A stretch of DNA of 64,000 nt from Arthrobacter sp. PsM3 (lineage in GTDB: Bacteria; Actinomycetota; Actinomycetes; Actinomycetales; Micrococcaceae). Both the position numbers and the translations under genes were made by a program. The notes beneath the pieces are model-generated. The model was not told where the DNA came from and made no database searches. It saw only the letters and a program-made list of their open reading frames with translations. This document shows positions 1 through 8,998 of the stretch, one piece after another. The stretch is from assembly GCF_030433895.1 (NCBI RefSeq), contig NZ_JARUXE010000022.1:1-64000 (forward strand), in the 5' to 3' direction. Numbering within the stretch: position 1 is the first letter of the stretch; each line of letters begins with the position of its first letter.

Positions 1-48
1 AACCCTTCGATTAACAGTCGAATGCTCTGCCAATTGAGCTAAGGAGGA
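1..48 (-). tRNA. tRNA-Asn (GUU), partial at window edge
   Basis: Read on the minus strand, this is the 5' part of a tRNA: acceptor strand TCCTCCT starting at 48, D-arm, and an anticodon arm with GTT at 15-13. The T-arm and 3' acceptor strand lie beyond the left edge. All 48 visible bases match the complete copy at 183-255, so this is a tandem second copy. The decoding identity (asparagine) follows from anticodon GUU. Confidence 0.93.
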
Positions 49-140
49 ATGAAGCAGGTATGACATTAGCAAAGGTTTTCCCGCTTAGGAAATCGGCCCG
101 TCCCCTCCCCCGCGAAACACGCCCATACCCCTCCGGGTAT

Positions 141-176
141 AAAAAAGTCCCCGTCCCGGTGACCCGGAACGGGGAC
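141..176 (-). terminator. Rho-independent terminator of tRNA-Asn
   Basis: On the minus strand the stem GTCCCCGT / ACGGGGAC (arms 169-176 and 147-154) encloses a further CCGG-rich stem and is followed by six T residues (146-141). It lies 7 bases past the 3' end of the 183-255 tRNA. It is a canonical GC stem plus T-tract and separates the two tRNA copies. Confidence 0.85.
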
Positions 177-182
177 TGCGCG

Positions 183-255
183 CTCCTCCTGCTGGACTTG
201 AACCAGCAACCCTTCGATTAACAGTCGAATGCTCTGCCAATTGAGCTAAGGAGGA
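183..255 (-). tRNA. tRNA-Asn (GUU)
   Basis: A complete 73-nt cloverleaf on the minus strand. The acceptor arms TCCTCCT (255-249) and AGGAGGA (190-184) pair fully, discriminator base is G, the anticodon GTT is at 222-220 after T33, and a TTCAAGTC T-loop is visible. CCA is not encoded, as is common in actinobacteria. It sits just downstream of dnaG on the same strand. An identical copy lies at 1-48. Confidence 0.97.
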
Positions 256-319
256 ATGAAGCGGATACAAGCCTAGCAAACACCCAGCCGGGAAGTGAAA
301 TTGAGCCCCGCGCGGCCGG

Positions 320-2281
320 TCAGGCCTCGGAGCGCAGGGACCGTCTCTGCATTTCCAGCTGCATCAGCTCGCGGTTCAGCCGCTGGAACTCTTCGGGGTC
401 TGCGGACGCGTCCAGGCGCTGCAGCTGACCCATCTTTTCGGCCTTGACGCGGGTGATTTGCAGCTCGAACAGCCGCGCGAGAATGTCCCGGCAGTAGCGC
501 AGGACGCCGTCGGCGGTGCTGGCCGGCAGCGGCACGACGGCCAGCTCGGACACGAGCGGGCGCAGCGGCTCGGGAACTTCCTGGAGCAGCTGTTCCACCC
601 AGCGCACCGGGTCGCCCGCGGAGGCCAGTCCGGTGGCCCGGATGGCCTGGTGGATGGCCAGGTACGCCGGCGTCGACAGCCTCGCCTCGGAGAAACGCTG
701 CCAGGTCTCACCTTCCAGCATCGCCGGCTGCTGCAGGGCAACCTCAAGCGCCTGCCGTTCCATCGCGGCCACGGGGTCGCGGGGGTCGGGCCGGTTGAAC
801 GCCGGCAGCGCGGCCGACGGCGGCAAAGGTGCAACTCCCGGGGCGGATCCCCCGCCGGTCACCGAAGCGTACCCCGAGCCCTGACCGCGGCCCGCGGTGC
901 TGCCCTGCGCCTGGTAGTGGCCGTTGCCCGAGCCGCCCACCTGCGGCTGGGCCGCACGCTTGGCGGCCGCGCCCACGGCGCGGCTGACCTCCTCGACCGG
1001 CATGCCCAGCCAGCCGGACAGTTCCCGCGCGTAGGCGGGACGGATACCTGCGTCGCGGATCTGGGCGACCACCGGCGCGGACTCCCTCAGGGCGGCGACC
1101 CGGCCCTCCACCGTGTCCAGGTTGTGCCGTTTCAGCGCGGCACGGATGGCGAATTCAAACAGCGGCCGCCGGGTGCTGATCAGGTCCCGCACGGCAGCGT
1201 CGCCCTTGGACTGGCGCAGCTCGCAGGGGTCGGCCCCGTTGGGCTCCACGGCAACATAGGTCTGCGCGACGAAGCGCTGGTCCTCCTCGAAGGCCCGCAG
1301 GGCCGCCTTCTGGCCGGCGGCGTCGCCGTCGAAGGTGAAGATGACTTCGCCGCCGCTGCCGTCGTCGGAGAGCAGGCGGCGGGCAATCTTGATGTGCTCG
1401 GTGCCGAACGCCGTCCCGCAGGTGGCGACCGCCGTCGTGATCCCGGCAAGGTGGCAGGCCATTACGTCGGTGTAGCCCTCGACGACGACAATCTGGCGGT
1501 CCTTGGCGATGTTACGTTTGGCGAGGTCGATGCCGTACAGGACCTGTGACTTCTTGTACAGCGTGGTCTCGGGGGTGTTCAGGTACTTGGGGCCCTGGTC
1601 GTCCTCGTAGAGCTTGCGGGCACCAAAACCGATGGTGTCCCCCGCAATGTCACGAATCGGCCAGATCAGCCGGCCGCGGAACCGGTCGTAAATTCCCCGG
1701 CCGCCTTCGGAGAACATCCCCGTGAGCTTGAGTTCGGGATCGGTGAAGCCCCTCCCCCGAAGGTGCTTGAGCAGCGAGTCCCAGCCCTGCGGGGCGTAGC
1801 CGACGCCGAACTGGTCCGCTGCCGTGCGGTCGAAACCGCGGTCGTGCAGGAAGTTGCGCCCTTCGGTGGCCCCCGGGGTCAGCAGTTGGGCGCGGAAGTA
1901 TTCGTCCGCGACCTTGTGGGCGTCGAGCAGGCGCTGCCGCCGGCCGACCTCCTCGCGGTTCGGGCCGGACCCGCCGTCCTCGTACCGGAGCTCGAAGCCG
2001 ATCCGGGCGGCCAGTTTTTCCACCGCCTCGTGGAACGATGTGTGGTCCAGCTTCTGCACGAAGGAGATGACGTCGCCGTCCTCACCGCAGCCGAAGCAGT
2101 GATACCGGCCCACCTGGGGGCGGACGGTGAATGAGGGCGACCGCTCGTCATGGAAGGGACACAGGCCTTTGTAGGAGCCCAGTCCAGCGACCTTGAGCGT
2201 CACGTAGCCGTCGACAACTTCCTTGATGTCCGTGCGCTGGCGTACTTCGTCGATATCTTCGCGTTTGATCAGGCCGGCCAC
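320..2281 (-). CDS. dnaG: DNA primase DnaG
   Basis: The protein has 653 residues and makes RNA primers for replication, working with DnaB helicase at the fork. The N-terminal CHC2 zinc finger is complete (C41, H44, C62, C65). The TOPRIM catalytic core follows, with VVVEGYTDV (catalytic Glu) and FDGDAAG (metal-binding Asp pair) near residues 275-330. A Gly/Ser/Pro-rich linker around residues 455-500 leads to the C-terminal helicase-interacting region, which is typical of actinobacterial primases. The start is GTG at 2281, with AGGATGG as ribosome binding site 5 bases upstream. The next gene upstream on the same strand is dgt (gap 73 bases), so the two are probably co-transcribed. Confidence 0.98.
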   Translation of the reverse strand: MAGLIKREDIDEVRQRTDIKEVVDGYVTLKVAGLGSYKGLCPFHDERSPSFTVRPQVGRYHCFGCGEDGDVISFVQKLDHTSFHEAVEKLAARIGFELRYEDGGSGPNREEVGRRQRLLDAHKVADEYFRAQLLTPGATEGRNFLHDRGFDRTAADQFGVGYAPQGWDSLLKHLRGRGFTDPELKLTGMFSEGGRGIYDRFRGRLIWPIRDIAGDTIGFGARKLYEDDQGPKYLNTPETTLYKKSQVLYGIDLAKRNIAKDRQIVVVEGYTDVMACHLAGITTAVATCGTAFGTEHIKIARRLLSDDGSGGEVIFTFDGDAAGQKAALRAFEEDQRFVAQTYVAVEPNGADPCELRQSKGDAAVRDLISTRRPLFEFAIRAALKRHNLDTVEGRVAALRESAPVVAQIRDAGIRPAYARELSGWLGMPVEEVSRAVGAAAKRAAQPQVGGSGNGHYQAQGSTAGRGQGSGYASVTGGGSAPGVAPLPPSAALPAFNRPDPRDPVAAMERQALEVALQQPAMLEGETWQRFSEARLSTPAYLAIHQAIRATGLASAGDPVRWVEQLLQEVPEPLRPLVSELAVVPLPASTADGVLRYCRDILARLFELQITRVKAEKMGQLQRLDASADPEEFQRLNRELMQLEMQRRSLRSEA

Positions 2282-2354
2282 AGTGCCATCCTAGTACCGG
2301 TCCCCGACAGGAACAGCGCAAAGCGGGACAGTGCGGGCAACGTCACCAGAGACG

Positions 2355-3644
2355 TCACCACAGCGACGGCAGGCTGCCGACGTGCCGCTCGTAAGCGGCC
2401 AGCGCGGAGCCGTCCGTCAGCGACGCGACCTGGTCGATCACAACACGCAGCCGCCCGGCGTCGTCCGCCGCGTCGCGCCAGTCGGCGGCGAACATCGGCT
2501 CCAGGTGGCGGTCCCCGGTGGCACTCAGGGCAGTGACGAGGGCGTGCAGGACCTCTCGCTGGCGTTCGTAGATGGGCTGCCGGTGCTCGGTGGTCATCAC
2601 GAAGGTGGTGGCCAGGCCCTTCATCACGGCGATTTCCATCACGGTCTCGTCCGGGACGATCAGCTCCGCGTTATAGCGGGTCAGGTTCTCCGGACCGTAA
2701 GCCTCGCGGGTGGACGCCAGCGCACTCTGGCAGAACCGGCCGATCAGCTGGCTGGTCATGTCCTTCAGTGCCGCCATCGATTTGCGGCTGCCGTCGGCCT
2801 CGCGGACCCACACGCTGGTGGCCTCGAGCCGGGCAAGGGCTGCATCAATCGCGGCGGGGTCGTTGTGCGGCAGGTACCACTGTTTGGCGTAGCCGACCAC
2901 GCGGGCACGGTGGTCCGGGTTGTCCATCCAGCGCAGCTGGAAATGCCCGGCGACAATCGCGTCCTCGACGTCGTGCACGGAGTAGGAGATGTCGTCGGCG
3001 AGGTCCATGACCTGCGCTTCGAGGCAGGAACGGCGCCCCGGGGCGTCCTCGCGGATCCAGTCGAAGATGGGCAGGTCATCCTGGTAGGCGCCGAACTTGC
3101 TGGTCCGCTCGCCATGGATGATGGGGGCGTTCTCGGCCGACCACGGGTACTTCGCGGCGGCGTCGAGGCTGGCGCGGGTGAGGTTGAGCCCGGCAGGACG
3201 CCCGTCGGCGGCCAGGACCTTGGGTTCGAGCCGGGTCAGCAGGCGCAGGGTCTGGGCGTTGCCTTCGAAGCCGCCGATCGCGTGGGCAACCTCGTTGAGG
3301 GCCGATTCGCCGTTATGGCCGAACGGCGGGTGGCCGAGGTCATGGCTGAGGCAGGCGGTGTCAACGACGTCGGGGTCGCAGCCCAGGGCACGGCCCAGTT
3401 CGCGGCCCACCTGGGCAACCTCGAGGCTGTGGGTGAGGCGGGTCCGGACGAAGTCGTCGGTGTCCGGCGCCACGACCTGGGTTTTGGCCCCGAGCCGGCG
3501 CAGGGCCGAGGAGTGCAGCACCCGGGCGCGGTCGCGTTCAAAGTCGGAGCGGTACGTGGACTTGGGCGGCTCCTCCACCCAGCGGGCGGTGTCGCGTGCC
3601 ACATAGCCGTCCAGCACCGGGGCGGTGGTCCTGGTTTCAGCCAC
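2355..3644 (-). CDS. dgt: deoxyguanosinetriphosphate triphosphohydrolase (HD family)
   Basis: This 429-residue protein of the dGTPase/HD family removes triphosphate from dNTPs. The HD metal motif is seen at H101-D102 (SHDLGHPPFGH), with an upstream histidine at about H72 (LTHSLEV). The sequence STYRSDFERDRARVLHSSAL near the N-terminus is characteristic of dGTPases. I chose GTG at 3644 because it overlaps the dusB stop codon (TGA 3639-3637) by a few bases, which suggests translational coupling. The same frame stays open upstream into dusB, but that extension (RARRRSPPCP...) looks like a shadow of dusB. The order dusB-dgt-dnaG forms one minus-strand operon. Confidence 0.95.
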   Translation of the reverse strand: MAETRTTAPVLDGYVARDTARWVEEPPKSTYRSDFERDRARVLHSSALRRLGAKTQVVAPDTDDFVRTRLTHSLEVAQVGRELGRALGCDPDVVDTACLSHDLGHPPFGHNGESALNEVAHAIGGFEGNAQTLRLLTRLEPKVLAADGRPAGLNLTRASLDAAAKYPWSAENAPIIHGERTSKFGAYQDDLPIFDWIREDAPGRRSCLEAQVMDLADDISYSVHDVEDAIVAGHFQLRWMDNPDHRARVVGYAKQWYLPHNDPAAIDAALARLEATSVWVREADGSRKSMAALKDMTSQLIGRFCQSALASTREAYGPENLTRYNAELIVPDETVMEIAVMKGLATTFVMTTEHRQPIYERQREVLHALVTALSATGDRHLEPMFAADWRDAADDAGRLRVVIDQVASLTDGSALAAYERHVGSLPSLW

Positions 3645-4815
3645 CGGACACGTCCAGTTCCGCGTGGCTGATCTCACGCGACTGCTCGGCGTCCATATTG
3701 CGGTCCAGCAGCCAGTCCTTGGGCAGGGCGGGCTTCTTCGGCGAGCCCGCACGGCCGCGGGGGCCTTCGGCGTCGACCCCGGGGTACGGGGAATTCAGGT
3801 CCAGCTGGTCCAGGGTCCCGCGGAGCACCTCGAGGCTCGTCACCATCGCCAGTTTGGTCCGCAGTTCACTGCCGACCACATAGCCCTTGAAGTACCAGGC
3901 CATGTGCTTGCGGATTTCACGCAGGGCCTTGCCCTCGTCGCCGAAGGTTTCGACCATCAGTTCGGCATGGCGGTAGACGCTCGCGGCGACCATCCGCAGG
4001 TCCGGCTTGTGCCGCTCCTCGCGGCCTTCGAAGGCCGCCATGAGGTCGCCGAACAGCCACGGGCGTCCCTGGCAGCCGCGGCCGACCACCACACCGTCCA
4101 CTCCGGTCTCGCGGACCATGCGGATGGCGTCTTCGGCGGACCAGATGTCGCCGTTGCCGAGGACCGGGATGTCCGGCAAGGCTTCGCGCAGCCGGGCGAT
4201 CGCGGACCAGTCGGCCTGGCCGGAGTAAAACTGTGCGGCGGTGCGGCCGTGGAGCGCGACGGCGGCGACCCCGGAATCACGGGCGATCCGGCCGGCGTCG
4301 AGGTAGGTGAGGTGGTCCTCGTCAATGCCCTTGCGCATCTTGATGGTCAGCGGGACGTTGCCCTTGGATGCTTCCTTGACCGCGGTCCGGACGATCGAGG
4401 TGAACAGGTCGATCTTCCAGGGCAGGGCGGATCCGCCGCCGCGCCGCGTCACCTTGGGCACGGGGCAGCCGAAGTTGAGGTCGATGTGGTCCGCGCGGTC
4501 TTCCTCCACGAGCATCCGGACGGCCTGGCCCACAGTGACGGGGTCCACGCCGTAGAGCTGGACGGACCGGACCTTTTCGTCGTCGTCATGCGAAATGATG
4601 CGCAGCGATTCCGGCGTCCGCTCCACAAGGGCGCGGGACGTGACCATCTCCGCGACGTACAGGCCACCGCCGTATTCACGGCAGAGCCTGCGGAACGCGG
4701 AGTTGGTAATGCCCGCCATCGGAGCCAGGATCACGGGGGTGTCCACCGTGAGGGGCCCGAGCTTCAGGGGCGGGAGTTCCAGCTTGGGGGCGGGAGGGGT
4801 AGCTACAACAGTCAC
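3637..4815 (-). CDS. dusB: tRNA-dihydrouridine synthase DusB
   Basis: A 392-residue FMN enzyme that reduces uridine to dihydrouridine in the tRNA D-loop. It begins with the FMN-binding motif LAPMAGITNSAFR (residues 30-42). It carries the catalytic cysteine C117 in DLNFGCP, plus MRKG and HGRTAAQFYSG and the phosphate-binding GNGDIWS. The length is slightly above the usual 330-350 because of a charged C-terminal tail. The start is GTG at 4815; no ATG is available in frame nearby. The first gene of the operon dusB-dgt-dnaG. Confidence 0.95.
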   Translation of the reverse strand: MTVVATPPAPKLELPPLKLGPLTVDTPVILAPMAGITNSAFRRLCREYGGGLYVAEMVTSRALVERTPESLRIISHDDDEKVRSVQLYGVDPVTVGQAVRMLVEEDRADHIDLNFGCPVPKVTRRGGGSALPWKIDLFTSIVRTAVKEASKGNVPLTIKMRKGIDEDHLTYLDAGRIARDSGVAAVALHGRTAAQFYSGQADWSAIARLREALPDIPVLGNGDIWSAEDAIRMVRETGVDGVVVGRGCQGRPWLFGDLMAAFEGREERHKPDLRMVAASVYRHAELMVETFGDEGKALREIRKHMAWYFKGYVVGSELRTKLAMVTSLEVLRGTLDQLDLNSPYPGVDAEGPRGRAGSPKKPALPKDWLLDRNMDAEQSREISHAELDVSGG

Positions 4816-4879
4816 CTGTTCATTGTCTCAAAGCCGGGCAAATCGGTCCGATCCGCGCCTCCTATGTGGAAACCCGCGG

Positions 4880-6334
4880 TCAGTCCCGTGCGGCGGCGCG
4901 CCGCCCGCGGCGCCCGGCCGGCGCCGCGTCGAAGGCACTGGAAGGGTCGACGGCGCCGGCGTCCGGCCGCTCGGCGTCATCCGCGGCAAGGCCGACGGCG
5001 GGGCTGCCGGCCGCGGGAACGCTGACGGCGCCGCCCCCGGACGCGCCGCCGGTGGCCAGGACCGGGGCGGTCCTGGCCACCGGTGCCTTCGTTCCCGTTG
5101 CTTTGACCACAAGTACCGCGATCAGCGTGGTGACGGGGATCGCCAGGACCAGCCCGATGGAGCCTACGAGGGTGCGGATCACTTCCTCGGACAGCTCGGC
5201 GCTGGTGAGGGCGTCACCGAGGGGCCGTTCATAGAGCATCACCAGGATCAGCACCGGCAGCGCGGCGCCGGCATAGGCGAACGCGATGGTGTACACGGTG
5301 GAGGCGATGTGGTCCCGGCCGATCCGCATCGCGGAGGTGAAGAGCTGGCGCGCGGACGTTTCCGGGGCCAGTTCCCAGAGTTCCCACACCGCCGAGGACT
5401 GCGTGATGGTGACGTCGTTCAGGACGCCCAGGCCGGAGATAATCAGGCCGCACAGGATGATGCCGGAGATGGAGATGTTGTCGGAGATGTTCGCCAGGGC
5501 TGCGGAATCGTGGCTGCCCACGCCGGCGAGGTTGGCGGCGTCGGTGGCCCAGGCTGCCAGCAGCGAAGTAATCGCGAGCCCGAACATGGTGCCGAGCAGC
5601 GCCGTCGACGTCCGGGCGGAAAAACCGTGGGCGAAGTACAGTACGCCGATCATGATCACCGTTGACCCCACCATTGCCAGCAGCAGCGGGGGCTTTCCCT
5701 CCACCAGCCCCGGCAGCATAAAGGACACCAGCACCCCGTAGGCCCCGACGAGTCCGATCAGCGCGCGCAACCCGCGCCAGCGCGCCACGGCGATCACAAC
5801 AACGGCATAGAGCATGGCCAGGAAGATGATCGGCAGGGTCCGGACGAAGTCCACGAAGACGTAGGCGGGCGCGCCCTGGCCGCCGGCGCCCTGGGCCTTG
5901 GAGAGGTTGAGGTAGCGGATGTTGTCGCCGGTCTTCACACCATGGGATTTGGCGACGTCGGGGTTGATGACCACCTTGACGGGGTTGCCGCCCTTGTCCG
6001 GGTCCGTGAAGGCAAAGGTGCATTCCGATCCCTGTTGCGGCGCGGCGTCCGCCCCGGCCTGTCCCTGCGGGAGGGCGTCCATGCAGCTGCCGGTGACAAC
6101 GCGCTGGATCTTCCCGGTGTCGAACGTGACTCCCGGCGCGGCCGCGTAGGGGCTCGCCAGCGTGATCCCCTCCTTGCTGCCCGAGGGCCACAGCATCGCC
6201 ATCGCCACGAGGGTCAGCAGCGTCAGCGGGATCAGGATGGCGGCGAGGATGAGGTTGGCTTTCTTCCGCGCGGCGAGCGCCTGGGGTGTCGGCTCCGCAT
6301 GTCCTTGCGGGGTGTGTGAATGTCCGGCGCCCAT
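4880..6334 (-). CDS. YibE/F family membrane protein
   Basis: A 484-residue integral membrane protein of the YibE/YibF family (function not established). The N-terminal 25 residues are cytoplasmic and contain His (HSHTPQGH). One membrane segment follows at about 30-50, then an extracytoplasmic domain (about 60-155). At least seven further hydrophobic segments lie between about 160 and 420, and the C-terminal tail is Ala/Gly/Arg-rich. The start is ATG at 6334. It is separated from dusB by 64 bases and may have its own promoter. No neighbour indicates a substrate. Confidence 0.88.
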   Translation of the reverse strand: MGAGHSHTPQGHAEPTPQALAARKKANLILAAILIPLTLLTLVAMAMLWPSGSKEGITLASPYAAAPGVTFDTGKIQRVVTGSCMDALPQGQAGADAAPQQGSECTFAFTDPDKGGNPVKVVINPDVAKSHGVKTGDNIRYLNLSKAQGAGGQGAPAYVFVDFVRTLPIIFLAMLYAVVVIAVARWRGLRALIGLVGAYGVLVSFMLPGLVEGKPPLLLAMVGSTVIMIGVLYFAHGFSARTSTALLGTMFGLAITSLLAAWATDAANLAGVGSHDSAALANISDNISISGIILCGLIISGLGVLNDVTITQSSAVWELWELAPETSARQLFTSAMRIGRDHIASTVYTIAFAYAGAALPVLILVMLYERPLGDALTSAELSEEVIRTLVGSIGLVLAIPVTTLIAVLVVKATGTKAPVARTAPVLATGGASGGGAVSVPAAGSPAVGLAADDAERPDAGAVDPSSAFDAAPAGRRGRRAAARD

Positions 6335-6455
6335 CAGCAGTTCAACCTCATGCCGAAGACTTTACGGCGTTTCACGGCGCCGTCCCGACGCAGGGACTCA
6401 CCGGCCCGCGGCTGGCCGCCGTTGGCCCGGGCGTCCGACGCCGGTGTCCGCCGGC

Positions 6456-6495
6456 CGGGCCGCCTTAGGCCGGCGCGGGCCGCCTTAGGCCGGCG
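6456..6495. repeat. 20-bp perfect tandem duplication at a gene 3' end
   Basis: The 20-base unit 6456-6475 is repeated exactly at 6476-6495. The second copy contains the last codons and TAA stop (6487-6485) of the FAD oxidoreductase. The first copy therefore carries a duplicate of the gene end, including a second TAA at 6467-6465, just after the real stop. Confidence 0.9.
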
Positions 6496-7858
6496 TGATG
6501 TTCTGGTTCACGTGGAAGAGGTTCTGCGGATCGTATTTTGCTTTGATCTCGCGCAGGCGCTTGTAGTTCGGCCCGTAGTTTTCCCCGACTTTGGCCAGAT
6601 CGTCGCCGTCCATGAAATTGATGTAGCCTGCACTCTCCGAGTAGGGCTGCAGGGCCGCCGCGTACTCCCGGACCCAGGCGATGTTCGCCTCGCTGTCCCG
6701 GGGATCCTCCCAATGGCACGCAATGACCGGGGAGAACATGGCGTTCCGGTTGGGGAAGGCTGTGTCCGTGGCCCCCACCTGATGAACTGCGCCGTCGATC
6801 GGATAGATGTGCACGGCGGTCTGCACGCTGGGCACCCGGCTGCCGTACTCAAGGTGGGCGTTGATGGCCCCGTCGTTGAGTTCCGTCAGGAAGGCCGCCT
6901 TCCAGTAGGCCAACAGTCCCTTGGGGTACATCCCGTCAAAGGCGGAGTTCAAGGCCGGATAAGGCATCGGCCCCACCATGGACCCTGCCACGGGCGCAGC
7001 GTCCAGGAACGGCTGCCAGCGGGCCTGCCCTTCGGCCGGGTCACCGGTCCACATCCCGACCACAATGCAGACTGGCTTACCGTGCCACTCTTCCGGGAGG
7101 AAGGGAACCGGCGGCCCCTGATGGAAGGCGAGGAAAGCGCCCAGCTCACCGGGAGAGGCCGCCAGTTGCTCGCGATAAAACTTCGCAACGGTCTCGGCGT
7201 GCTCCACGGGGTAGATGATGATGCCGGCGTGGACCATGTCCACAGGATGGAGGCGGAATTCCAGCGAGGTCACGACGCCGAAGTTCCCCCCTCCGCCGCG
7301 CAACGCCCAGAAGAGGTCCTCATTCTCGCTTTCACTGGCAGTGAGGAACCTTCCGTCCGCGGTGACGACGTCGGCCGAGAGAAGGTTGTCGCAGCTCAGC
7401 CCGTATTTCCGGTCCAGGTAGCCGATGCCGCCGCCGAGGGTCAGCCCTGAGACACCGGTCGAACCAACGATGCCTCCGGTGGTCGCCAGGCCGAAGGGGT
7501 GCGTGGCGTGGTTGAAGTCGGCCCACGTGGCGCCGGCCTCGGTCCTGGCCGTTTTGCTGGCCGGATCGACCCTGACCCCCCGGGTGTTCGTAAAGTCGAT
7601 GACCAGCGCGTCGTCCGCCGTGCCAAAGCCCGGCCCGCTGTGGCCGCCGCCGCGAATGGCCAGGCCCAGGGAGTTGTCCCGGGCGAAGTTGACGCTGGTG
7701 ATGACATCCGCCACCTGGGACACCCGGACCACCGCTGCCGGCCGCTTGTCGATCATGCCGTTGTGCACTGCCCGCGCGGCGTCGTAGTCCGCGTCGCCAG
7801 CGGTGATGACCTGCCCGCGGACTTGCTCACGCAGGTTGTCGAACATTGTTCCGTTCAT
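6485..7858 (-). CDS. FAD-binding oxidoreductase (BBE / 6-hydroxynicotine oxidase type)
   Basis: A 457-residue flavoprotein of the PCMH/FAD_binding_4 plus BBE family. H73 in the motif AIRGGGHSG matches the histidine that covalently holds FAD in 6-hydroxy-D-nicotine oxidase and relatives. The second cysteine link of berberine-bridge enzymes is not seen (the segment reads GGIVGSTGVSGLTLGGG), so single covalent attachment is likely. GGGNFGVVTSLEFRLHPV and a C-terminal BBE domain (INFMDGDD...DPQNLFHVNQNI) complete the fold. The substrate cannot be named; family members oxidise alkaloids, sugars or polyketides. Start ATG 7858. It stands alone on the minus strand. Confidence 0.92.
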   Translation of the reverse strand: MNGTMFDNLREQVRGQVITAGDADYDAARAVHNGMIDKRPAAVVRVSQVADVITSVNFARDNSLGLAIRGGGHSGPGFGTADDALVIDFTNTRGVRVDPASKTARTEAGATWADFNHATHPFGLATTGGIVGSTGVSGLTLGGGIGYLDRKYGLSCDNLLSADVVTADGRFLTASESENEDLFWALRGGGGNFGVVTSLEFRLHPVDMVHAGIIIYPVEHAETVAKFYREQLAASPGELGAFLAFHQGPPVPFLPEEWHGKPVCIVVGMWTGDPAEGQARWQPFLDAAPVAGSMVGPMPYPALNSAFDGMYPKGLLAYWKAAFLTELNDGAINAHLEYGSRVPSVQTAVHIYPIDGAVHQVGATDTAFPNRNAMFSPVIACHWEDPRDSEANIAWVREYAAALQPYSESAGYINFMDGDDLAKVGENYGPNYKRLREIKAKYDPQNLFHVNQNITPA

Positions 7859-8236
7859 TTTCTTTACCGTCGATTTCGTCGTGAGATTCGACCCGGACGG
7901 TTCTCCCTGCGCTCCCAGCCCGCGTGGCGCCCGGAGATTTTACGTGCATAGGCTTACTCCTCGGCTCTGTCCCCGTCAAGAGGTCCCGGCCGACTTTTTC
8001 CTATCAAGAGGCCGCGGCCGGCACGCGCCCCGGCACACACCCCGCGGGTCCCGGCAGACAGCAACCGCCCTCGCCCCATCTTTTGGGGCCGCTGCTTCGA
8101 ATGTTGCATGGGGACGTCCCCGCGGCGGGAAGTCCCGTACGGCTGCAGAACAGTGCCTTTCGGCGACAGTGCTGCTTGAACTGGGGGCACAGCGCCCTAT
8201 GGTTGGAATTGACGGACGAAATGTGGAGGACACGGC
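7859..8236. other. 378-base divergent intergenic region
   Basis: Region between the divergent FAD oxidoreductase (minus) and the alpha/beta hydrolase (plus). I see no convincing gene in it. On the minus strand there is TTGACG (7979-7974) with a 17-base spacer to a weak TAAGCC (7956-7951). On the plus strand there is TTGAAC (8176-8181), 16 bases, then TATGGT (8198-8203). The imperfect repeat TCAAGAGGTCCCGGCCG / TCAAGAGGCCGCGGCCG occurs around 7976-8020. Both promoters are tentative. Confidence 0.4.
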
Positions 8237-8998
8237 GTGGCCATACGCAAGATAGACGACCGCGAACCTGAGGCGGCCGGCCCGGGCGGCACGGCTGCCA
8301 GGGCCGTGCTGAGCATTGCCGGGGCCGCCGGGGAAACCCGGGGCGTCGCCCTGGTCCTGCACGGCGGGCGGTCCAACAGTTACGAATCCGTCCGTGGCAG
8401 GCACCTGAGTCCCGCGCGGATGCTGCCTTTCGCCCGCGCCCTCCGCAGTGGAGGCGGATCCGACGGGCTGGCCGTCTGGACGCTACGGAACCGCTACCGG
8501 GGGTGGAACGGACAGGACATGTCCCCGGTGCAGGACGCCCGCTGGGCACTCTCGCACATCAGCCGCGAACACCCGGGAGTCCCCATCTATCTCCTCGGCC
8601 ACTCGATGGGCGGCCTGACCGCCCTCTGCGTCGCGGACCACCCGCAGGTGGAGGCCGTCGTTGCCCTTGCGCCCTGGCTCGATGCGAAAACCCCGGTGGA
8701 GCCCCTGGCGGGTCGGCGGATCCTGATTGTCCACGGCACTGCGGACCGCTGGACCAGCCCCGCGAACTCGCTGGCCTTCGCCCGACGGGCTGACCGCGTC
8801 GCGGAGTCCGTGGAGTATGTCGCCCTCAAGGGAGCCGGACACTTCATGTTCCGCCGGGTGCGCCTGTGGAACTCACTGGCCATCCGATTCATCCTCGATG
8901 CCTTCGCCAGCAGTGCGGGCCGCGAACTCCGGGGCAGTTCGGACTCCTTCCGCAGCCTCCTTCCTGCCTCCGGCGCCAGCCTCCCGGTGGTGCTCTGA
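8237..8998 (+). CDS. alpha/beta hydrolase
   Basis: A 253-residue serine hydrolase with a full triad in view: S123 in the elbow GHSMGG, D170 in HGTADRW and H202 in GAGHFMF. The oxyanion region is LVLHGGRSNSYE at residues 39-50. No signal peptide, so it is probably cytoplasmic. GTG at 8237 is the start; a strong ribosome binding site GGAGGA lies at 8225-8230. Its stop overlaps the ATG of the next gene (TGATG), and that gene in turn overlaps the acyltransferase, so the three form a tightly coupled operon. Substrate unknown; lipid or ester chemistry is an inference from the acyltransferase partner. Confidence 0.9.
   Translation: MAIRKIDDREPEAAGPGGTAARAVLSIAGAAGETRGVALVLHGGRSNSYESVRGRHLSPARMLPFARALRSGGGSDGLAVWTLRNRYRGWNGQDMSPVQDARWALSHISREHPGVPIYLLGHSMGGLTALCVADHPQVEAVVALAPWLDAKTPVEPLAGRRILIVHGTADRWTSPANSLAFARRADRVAESVEYVALKGAGHFMFRRVRLWNSLAIRFILDAFASSAGRELRGSSDSFRSLLPASGASLPVVL

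Noticed and set aside
458-1549. Long plus-strand frame inside dnaG
   Set aside because: It is antisense to an intact primase and has a Gly/Arg/His-rich composition typical of GC-rich shadow frames.
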